A stretch of 11,556 bases of DNA, from the NCBI GenBank assembly GCA_034439915.1, contig JAWXBI010000180.1:1-11556 (forward strand), written 5' to 3'. Shown piece after piece: positions 6,742 to 11,556 of the stretch. Each line of letters opens with the position of its first letter. Within the stretch, counting starts at the first letter, position 1. The translations under genes and the position numbers were made by a program. The notes beneath the pieces were generated by a model. That model was not told the DNA's origin. It was given only the letters and a program-made list of their open reading frames with translations, and ran no database searches. Source of the DNA: JADJLQ01 sp034439915 (GTDB lineage: Bacteria; Bacteroidota; Bacteroidia; Chitinophagales; Saprospiraceae).

Positions 6742-9135
6742 ATGAAAAAATATTTTTTTTCGCTTTTATTGCTGTGCCTGGAGTTGTTAAGAACCAATGC
6801 TCAATCGGCCTCCAAACTCTGGTACACTAAACCAGCTGAACATTTTGAAGAAAGCCTGGTGATCGGCAATGGTAGACTGGGAGCTACCGTTTTTGGCGGG
6901 GTCCTTAGCGATAAAATTTTTCTTAATGATGCCACCCTATGGTCCGGGGGACCGGTCAATGCCCATATGAGCCCGGAAGCGTATAAAAGCCTTCCCCCCA
7001 TCCGTGAAGCATTGAAAAATGAAAACTATAAATTAGCCGACGAACTCAATCGCAAACTCCAGGGTACTTTTTCCCAATCTTTTGCACCCCTGGGCAATGT
7101 TTTTATTCAAAACAAGGTTGAAGGCGAAGCGACAAATTATTATAGGGAATTAAACCTGGCAGATGCTACGGTTACAACACGATTTGAACAGCACGGAGTA
7201 AAATATACCCGTGAATATTTTGTATCTGCACCGGATCAGGTTTTTATGATTAAAATGACCTGCAACAAAAAAGGTGCGCTAAGCTTTGATTTGAATTTTA
7301 CCAGTTTGTTGAAAAATAAAGTTATCCATTCAGACAATAGCTTGCATATAAACGGGTATGCCCCGTATCATGCTGAGCCCATTTATCGGGGGGCTGAAAA
7401 CCCTGTGCTGTATGATGAAAACAAGGGTACCCGGTTTACGGCAACGGCCAAAATAAAACATACGGATGGCAAAATAGTGGCTACCGATACGACCATCGGC
7501 CTGAGCGGAGCCACAGAAGCCATTATATATATCACCATATCCACCAGTTTTAATGGTTTCGATAAAAACCCGGTCACCCAAGGTTTGGATGATAAAGCGC
7601 TGGCTGCAGAAAAGTTGAAAAAAGCATTTGCAAAAACTTACCCGCAAATTAAACAAGCCCATATCCTGGATTACCAGAAATACTTCAAACGTGTCAGCTT
7701 GAATTTGGGAAAAACTAACGCGCCGGACTTGCCTACGGACGAAAGGCTAAGACGATATGCCAAGGGAGCAGAAGACAAAAATTTGGAAGTTTTATATTTT
7801 CAATTCGGGCGTTACTTGTTGATCAGCAGCTCACGTACTTTGGGAGTGCCTGCAAATTTACAAGGTATCTGGAACCCTTATATCCGGCCACCCTGGAGCA
7901 GTAATTATACCACCAATATCAATGCCGAAGAAAATTATTGGTTGGCCGAAAACACCAATCTGTCTGAAATGCATCTGCCCTTAATGAGTTTTATTAAAAA
8001 TATAGCGACCACCGGTAAGATCACCGCACAAACATTCTATGGCGTCAACGGATGGGCGGCTTGTCACAATTCGGATATCTGGGCTATGAGCAACCCCGTT
8101 GGCCAGTTTGGCCAGGGCGACCCCAGTTGGGCAAACTGGAATATGGGCGGGGCCTGGCTCAGCACCCATTTGTGGGAGCACTATGTATTTACCCAGGATA
8201 AGGGATTTCTGAAAAATGAAGCGTATGACCTCATGAAAGGAGCAGCCTTGTTTTGCCTGGAATGGATGATAGAAGATAAAAACGGAACATTAATTACCTC
8301 ACCTGCTACCTCACCGGAAAACAAATACATTACCCCGGATGGTTACCAGGGAGCCACCATGTACGGGGGCAGTGCAGACTTGGCTATGATCCGCGAGTGT
8401 TTTGAGCAGACTATAAAGGCGTCCAGGATTTTGGATACTGATGGGGAATTCAGGTCAAAATTGGAAACGGCATTGTCCAGACTATACCCTTATCAAATAG
8501 GTAAAAAAGGCAATTTGCAGGAATGGTATTATGATTGGGAAGATGTTGAACCCACCCACCGCCATCAATCTCATTTGTTTGGTCTTTATCCGGGCAACCA
8601 CATCACCCCCATCAAAACACCAGCACTGGCCCAAGCCTGCAGAAAAACACTTGAAATCAAAGGAGATGAAACCACCGGATGGAGTAAAGGTTGGAGGATC
8701 AATCTTTGGGCCAGGCTTTGGGACGGAAATCACGCCTATAAAATGTACCGGGAGCTTTTACATTATGTCGAACCGGACGGAATAAAAACCGATTACGCAA
8801 GGGGCGGAGGTACCTATCCAAATTTATTTGACGCCCATCCACCGTTTCAAATCGATGGCAACTTTGGCGGAGCAGCAGCGGTGGCAGAGATGTTGGTTCA
8901 ATCTACTGAAAACGAAATCAGGCTGCTACCGGCATTACCGGAAGTATGGGAAAGTGGTTCTGTAAAGGGCATTTGTGCACGGGGAGGGTTTGAAATTTCA
9001 ATGGTTTGGGACAAAAGGCGCCTTAACAAGCTTAGTGTCTATTCTAAAAAAGGCGGGTCTACCACGCTGATTTATGGAGAAAAAACCAAAAAAATCATTT
9101 TGGCAAAAGGGCAACAATTCAATGTAGGATGGTGA
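6742..9135 (+). CDS. GH95 family glycoside hydrolase (alpha-L-fucosidase type), exported
   Basis: The 797-residue enzyme starts at ATG 6742 with a clear signal peptide (MKKYFFSLLLLCLELLRTNA, then QS). The N-terminal region carries the GH95 signature, including LVIGNGRLGATVFGG and LNDATLWSGGP. The (alpha/alpha)6 catalytic domain shows the known active-site residues by motif: Asn392 and Asn394 in TTNINAEENYW, Glu526 in TSPENKY, and Asp705 in QIDGNFGG. These correspond to Asn421, Asn423, Glu566 and Asp766 of the Bifidobacterium enzyme AfcA. The family inverts alpha-1,2-L-fucosides, and some members act on alpha-L-galactosides, so the exact sugar is not settled. The protein is probably periplasmic or surface exposed. 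It follows the TonB receptor after 160 bp and has no SusC/SusD partner here. An upstream GTG at 6613 would put 43 extra residues before the signal peptide and is rejected. Confidence 0.92.
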   Translation: MKKYFFSLLLLCLELLRTNAQSASKLWYTKPAEHFEESLVIGNGRLGATVFGGVLSDKIFLNDATLWSGGPVNAHMSPEAYKSLPPIREALKNENYKLADELNRKLQGTFSQSFAPLGNVFIQNKVEGEATNYYRELNLADATVTTRFEQHGVKYTREYFVSAPDQVFMIKMTCNKKGALSFDLNFTSLLKNKVIHSDNSLHINGYAPYHAEPIYRGAENPVLYDENKGTRFTATAKIKHTDGKIVATDTTIGLSGATEAIIYITISTSFNGFDKNPVTQGLDDKALAAEKLKKAFAKTYPQIKQAHILDYQKYFKRVSLNLGKTNAPDLPTDERLRRYAKGAEDKNLEVLYFQFGRYLLISSSRTLGVPANLQGIWNPYIRPPWSSNYTTNINAEENYWLAENTNLSEMHLPLMSFIKNIATTGKITAQTFYGVNGWAACHNSDIWAMSNPVGQFGQGDPSWANWNMGGAWLSTHLWEHYVFTQDKGFLKNEAYDLMKGAALFCLEWMIEDKNGTLITSPATSPENKYITPDGYQGATMYGGSADLAMIRECFEQTIKASRILDTDGEFRSKLETALSRLYPYQIGKKGNLQEWYYDWEDVEPTHRHQSHLFGLYPGNHITPIKTPALAQACRKTLEIKGDETTGWSKGWRINLWARLWDGNHAYKMYRELLHYVEPDGIKTDYARGGGTYPNLFDAHPPFQIDGNFGGAAAVAEMLVQSTENEIRLLPALPEVWESGSVKGICARGGFEISMVWDKRRLNKLSVYSKKGGSTTLIYGEKTKKIILAKGQQFNVGW

Positions 9136-9288
9136 CACCGTATAAAATTAATTGGATTTCATGAATAAGATAAGCAGCTGGGCTTGGGGTCAGCAAGATA
9201 CCTTTTGACGCATTTGACCCGCATTCTGTCGGGAATTCACCACGTCTATCTTAGCATCGAGATTACCTTTAGCATAAAATTAATAACG

Positions 9289-9723
9289 ATGGCTAAATTA
9301 AATCCGTATTTAAATTTCGACAACCAATGTCGTGAAGCAATGAATTTTTATAAAGAATGTCTGGGAGGTGAATTGTTTTTACAAACGGTTGGTGAGCTGC
9401 CCGCTATGGCCGCCCAGATGCCACCAGGTATGAAAAACAGTATTTTACATTCTTCCCTGACCAGTGGAGATATGGTGATTATGGGTTCCGACCTCAACAG
9501 TGAAAAACCTCAGGAAGGAAATACAGTGTATCTCTGTATTAATTGTGATACGGAGGATGAATTAAATACATTCTTCACCAAACTTGGTGAAGGAGGAAAA
9601 ATTACGGAGCCCCTGGCCGATATGCCCTGGGGAGGAAGGTACGGATCCCTGACAGATCGTTTCGGAAAATACTGGCTATTTAATTTTCAACCCGCCGGAA
9701 CGGAAAATAACAAACCTGGTTAA
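9289..9723 (+). CDS. VOC family protein, PhnB-like
   Basis: This 144-residue cytosolic protein belongs to the vicinal oxygen chelate superfamily (glyoxalase/bleomycin-resistance fold), in the PhnB-like branch. Family-typical pieces are LNPYLNFDNQCREAMNFYKE near the N-terminus, GGELFLQTVGE, HSSLTSGDMVIMGSD, the middle EGNTVYLCINC and the terminal WGGRYGSLTDRFGKYWLFNF. His53 in HSSL lies where this branch often has a metal ligand. Despite the name, proteins of this branch are not shown to act on phosphonates, and the substrate is unknown. The start is ATG 9289 because the family begins at that point; 35 upstream codons in frame from 9184 have no family similarity. It stands alone, 153 bp after the GH95 gene and 138 bp before a broken gene. 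Confidence 0.88.
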   Translation: MAKLNPYLNFDNQCREAMNFYKECLGGELFLQTVGELPAMAAQMPPGMKNSILHSSLTSGDMVIMGSDLNSEKPQEGNTVYLCINCDTEDELNTFFTKLGEGGKITEPLADMPWGGRYGSLTDRFGKYWLFNFQPAGTENNKPG

Positions 9724-9822
9724 ACAGGAATATAAGAGTATGGAAAAAGTGGTATAAAAACACATTGGAAATATTTTTTAGAATAAAAAACAAGAACATG
9801 TGATATTTCAGGTATTCCTGCG

Positions 9823-9858
9823 AATAATTAGGAACTAAACCTTCACTAATTATTTTTT
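9823..9858 (+). terminator. AT-rich hairpin with T-tract, possible terminator
   Basis: A perfect 9-bp inverted repeat, AATAATTAG (9823-9831) and CTAATTATT (9846-9854), encloses a 14-base loop and is followed by four more T residues (T-run 9853-9858). It lies about 100 bp downstream of the VOC gene and directly before the ATG at 9862. The stem has a single G-C pair, so it is weak as an intrinsic terminator. It could instead be an operator or a leader hairpin for the following gene. Confidence 0.35.
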
Positions 9859-9861
9859 AGC

Positions 9862-10272
9862 ATGAAAACAGCAAATACCTTCTTGAAGATTATTTTTCTC
9901 CTTCTGCCCTTTTCGAATTCTGGGCAGTCCCCAGGGTTTGAAAACCCGGATAGCCTGATGGCCCTGTCCTGTATACACACTCAAGAACGTGTTTACCAGT
10001 CCAGGCAACAAAGGGAATTGAGCTCAACGTATTTTTCAAAACCCGGTCTGGAGAACGTTTACCATAACGAGGCCGTATCTTTCCCAATGCGGGATGGCAA
10101 AAGATTTATGGCATACCGGTTTCCTAAGCCTGAAAATGGCACGACCAGTGTTTTGTTCCCTGGCATTATGTCCACTGCCCTGGTCCTCACGGAGGTTATA
10201 CCCCATTTTGTATGCCCCCTATTGAAGACAGTGGAACTGATAAAAAAACGGTTTAATCAACATCAATTTTAA
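9862..10272 (+). pseudogene. truncated alpha/beta-hydrolase-like exported protein
   Basis: The 136-residue reading frame has a signal peptide (MKTANTFLKIIFLLLPFSNS, about residues 1-20). It continues with sequence like the N-terminal part of exported alpha/beta hydrolases: LSCIHTQERVYQSRQQRELS, then NEAVSFPMRDGKRFMAYRFP and TTSVLFPGIMSTA. In that family the last segment is the first core strand with an oxyanion-hole H-G motif, here P-G. After it, similarity stops: no nucleophile elbow G-x-S-x-G, acid or catalytic histidine follows, and the frame ends after TEVIPHFVCPLLKTVELIKK and a short tail. The usual length would be over 300 residues. The tail may be a C-terminal piece joined by an internal deletion, or unrelated sequence. 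The stop is only 4 bp before the sigma factor start. No catalytic activity is expected; family assignment is moderate. Confidence 0.5.
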
Positions 10273-10276
10273 AAGC

Positions 10277-10783
10277 ATGTCAGGAACTCATGCTGACGAT
10301 TTTTTGAGGGTGATTGAATCGCACAAAGGAATTATTTATAAGGTAGCCAATTCGTATTGCCGGGATGATGAAAACAGAAAGGACCTTATCCAGGAAATCA
10401 TCCTCCAATTGTGGCTTTCCTTTAATAAATACAATGATCAGTTTAAGCTGACGACCTGGATTTACCGTATTGCTTTGAATGTCTCGATTTCTTTTTTCAG
10501 GAAGGAGCATCGTCGGACACCCATCAGTCAACCCTTGCCAGATGGTGTCCTCAACCTGAATGAAAATCCAGCACCTGAACAAAATATCGCGGAAATCGAA
10601 AAGTTGTACTTCTTCATCAGGGAATTAAAAGAAATAGACCGGGCCATCATCATCCTATACCTGGAAGAAAACAGTCACCAGGAAATGGCTGAAATACTGG
10701 GCTTGACGCAGACCAATATAGCCACCAGGATATCGAGAATCAAACAACAATTAAAACTCAAATTTTCACTATATAAACCTTAA
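10277..10783 (+). CDS. ECF-type RNA polymerase sigma factor
   Basis: This 168-residue protein has the two-domain layout of extracytoplasmic-function sigma factors. Region 2 spans about residues 10-80, with YKVANSYCRDDENRKDLIQE and TTWIYRIALNVSISFFRKEHR, the parts that contact core polymerase and the -10 element. Region 4 spans about 105-163, with a helix-turn-helix in HQEMAEILGLTQTNIATRIS that recognises the -35 region. Its length is normal for the group. The start is ATG 10277. A membrane protein gene begins 5 bp after its stop, so the two form an operon. The regulon and inducing signal cannot be read from the window. A promoter for it must lie inside or before the broken gene just upstream. 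Confidence 0.93.
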   Translation: MSGTHADDFLRVIESHKGIIYKVANSYCRDDENRKDLIQEIILQLWLSFNKYNDQFKLTTWIYRIALNVSISFFRKEHRRTPISQPLPDGVLNLNENPAPEQNIAEIEKLYFFIRELKEIDRAIIILYLEENSHQEMAEILGLTQTNIATRISRIKQQLKLKFSLYKP

Positions 10784-10788
10784 TCATT

Positions 10789-11484
10789 ATGGAAGACACA
10801 GAAATCATAAACCTTTGGAAATCTTTCGACAAAAAATTAGAAGAAAACCTCAAACTCAATAAGCAGAATGCTGAAGATATCACCCGCATCAAAGTAAAAT
10901 CTTTTTTAGGATCCATGAAGCCTATTAAACTATTTACGGTCCTTGTCGGTTTGCTTTGGGTCGGCCTGCTGGATATCATCATCATAAGTGTATTTAAGGG
11001 GGCCAGTCCCTTTTTCCTCCTTTCGGCCGTTGTATTGGTCATCCTGAACAAACTGGCCATAGGGATCTACCTTTATCAGCTCATCCTGTTGTTTCAGGTA
11101 GATATCAGCGATACGATCCTGTCTACCCAGGAAAAAATTGCAAGCCTGAAAACATCTACCCTATGGATTACACGGTTGCTTTTTCTTCAGCTTCCGGTGT
11201 GGACCACTTTTTATTGGTCAAAATCAATGTTTGAAAACGGAAATCCTGTTTTGTTGGTTCTTCAGGTCCTGATTAGCTTGTCCTTTGCCTTGCTAGCCCT
11301 CTGGTTGTTTTTCAATATCAACTATAAGAACAAGGATAAAAAATGGTTCAAATTAATATTCTCAGGGAATGAATGGACCCCGGCGATTAAATCGATGGAA
11401 TTATTGGACCAGATTAGACAATATAAAGAAGAGGGGAAAGGGGGAAAGGGGGAAAGGAGGAAAGGAGGAAAGGTTAAAGGTTAA
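10789..11484 (+). CDS. four-helix membrane protein, putative sigma-factor partner
   Basis: The 231-residue product has a cytosolic-looking N-terminal part (residues 1-45: LWKSFDKKLEENLKLNKQN, then K-rich sequence) and four predicted membrane helices at about 47-68, 74-102, 125-143 and 153-176. A short soluble end with the piece KSMELLDQIRQYKEE (201-215) follows. I recall similar proteins directly after ECF sigma genes in Bacteroidota, and infer that it senses a membrane signal and binds or controls the sigma factor. No classic zinc anti-sigma motif (H-x3-C-x2-C) is present, so that role is not shown. The last 16 residues (GKGGKGERRKGGKVKG) are encoded entirely by an 8-bp purine-rich tandem repeat. 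The ancestral protein probably ended near residue 215. Confidence 0.75.
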   Translation: MEDTEIINLWKSFDKKLEENLKLNKQNAEDITRIKVKSFLGSMKPIKLFTVLVGLLWVGLLDIIIISVFKGASPFFLLSAVVLVILNKLAIGIYLYQLILLFQVDISDTILSTQEKIASLKTSTLWITRLLFLQLPVWTTFYWSKSMFENGNPVLLVLQVLISLSFALLALWLFFNINYKNKDKKWFKLIFSGNEWTPAIKSMELLDQIRQYKEEGKGGKGERRKGGKVKG

Positions 11485-11486
11485 AG
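11433..11486. repeat. 8-bp purine-rich tandem repeat in the gene's 3' end
   Basis: Three copies of GGGGAAAG (11433-11456) are followed by two copies of GAGGAAAG (11457-11472) and two 7-bp copies of GTTAAAG (11473-11486). Positions 11425-11473 are all purine on the plus strand. The unit is not a multiple of three, so a gain or loss of a copy changes the reading frame of the C-terminal tail of the membrane protein. Confidence 0.9.
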
Positions 11487-11493
11487 GGACTGG

Positions 11494-11556
11494 CAATTCA
11501 ACAATTCAGCAATTCAGCAATTCAACCTTGAGGGGACTGGCAATTCAGCAATTCAA
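11494..11556. repeat. CAATTCAR 8-bp tandem repeat array
   Basis: Four tandem copies of CAATTCAR (11494-11525) are followed by a 15-bp spacer and at least two more copies (11541-11556) that run to the window edge. The motif GGGACTGG precedes both blocks (11486-11493 and 11533-11540), giving a larger repeat with a 47-bp period. Such AATTCA arrays are seen between genes in some Bacteroidota; no function is known to me. The units touch each other with no unique spacers, so this is not a CRISPR. Confidence 0.9.

Noticed and set aside
9184..9288. N-terminal extension of the VOC protein
   Set aside because: The family's N-terminus aligns with ATG 9289; the upstream codons show no family similarity.
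11433..11472. G-quadruplex in the purine tract
   Set aside because: Only three runs of four or more G are present; the remaining runs are GG, so a canonical three-layer quadruplex is not supported.
11494..11556. CRISPR array
   Set aside because: The units are 8 bp and directly adjacent, with no unique spacers and no cas genes.

Overview
The window looks like chromosomal DNA from a member of the Bacteroidota, most likely of the Chitinophagales/Saprospirales type. That inference rests on a TonB-dependent receptor with an N-terminal carboxypeptidase-regulatory-like domain, a GH95 glycosidase, a DUF5009 membrane protein, start regions without clear Shine-Dalgarno sequences, and short AATTCA-type intergenic repeats. 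No rRNA, tRNA, intact insertion sequence or CRISPR array was seen.

Layout. Positions 1-260 hold no gene but carry two copies of a 97-bp direct repeat. On the minus strand, a polysaccharide deacetylase gene (2852 to 1530) is followed 33 bp later by a DUF5009/HGSNAT-like membrane acyltransferase gene (1496 to 261). The deacetylase is broken by one nonsense codon and two frameshifts. Pointing the other way, 2928-3365 is the C-terminal remnant of an oligogalacturonate-lyase-like beta-propeller. Next on the plus strand come a small membrane-anchored protein with a proline-rich tail (3447-3980), an intact heme-type TonB-dependent receptor (4170-6581), an exported GH95 alpha-L-fucosidase-type enzyme (6742-9135) and a PhnB-like VOC protein (9289-9723). 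The window ends with a truncated alpha/beta-hydrolase-like gene (9862-10272) and a two-gene ECF sigma factor/membrane protein operon (10277-11484). The last gene runs into an 8-bp tandem repeat, followed by a second 8-bp repeat array that reaches the window edge.

How the genes fit together. The deacetylase, oligogalacturonate-lyase remnant and GH95 enzyme suggest past or partial breakdown of plant or algal (pectin-type) glycans. Two of the three are damaged, no SusD is present, and the only TonB receptor is of the heme/transferrin type rather than SusC. I read this as a decaying carbohydrate region next to an intact iron/heme-uptake pair and a signalling operon. The small protein and receptor probably form one unit, and the sigma factor and membrane protein another. 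I see no clear evidence for a wholly new multi-gene system. The best leads are the small protein ahead of the receptor, the repeat-encoded C-terminus of the putative sigma partner, and the 97-bp repeat pair.
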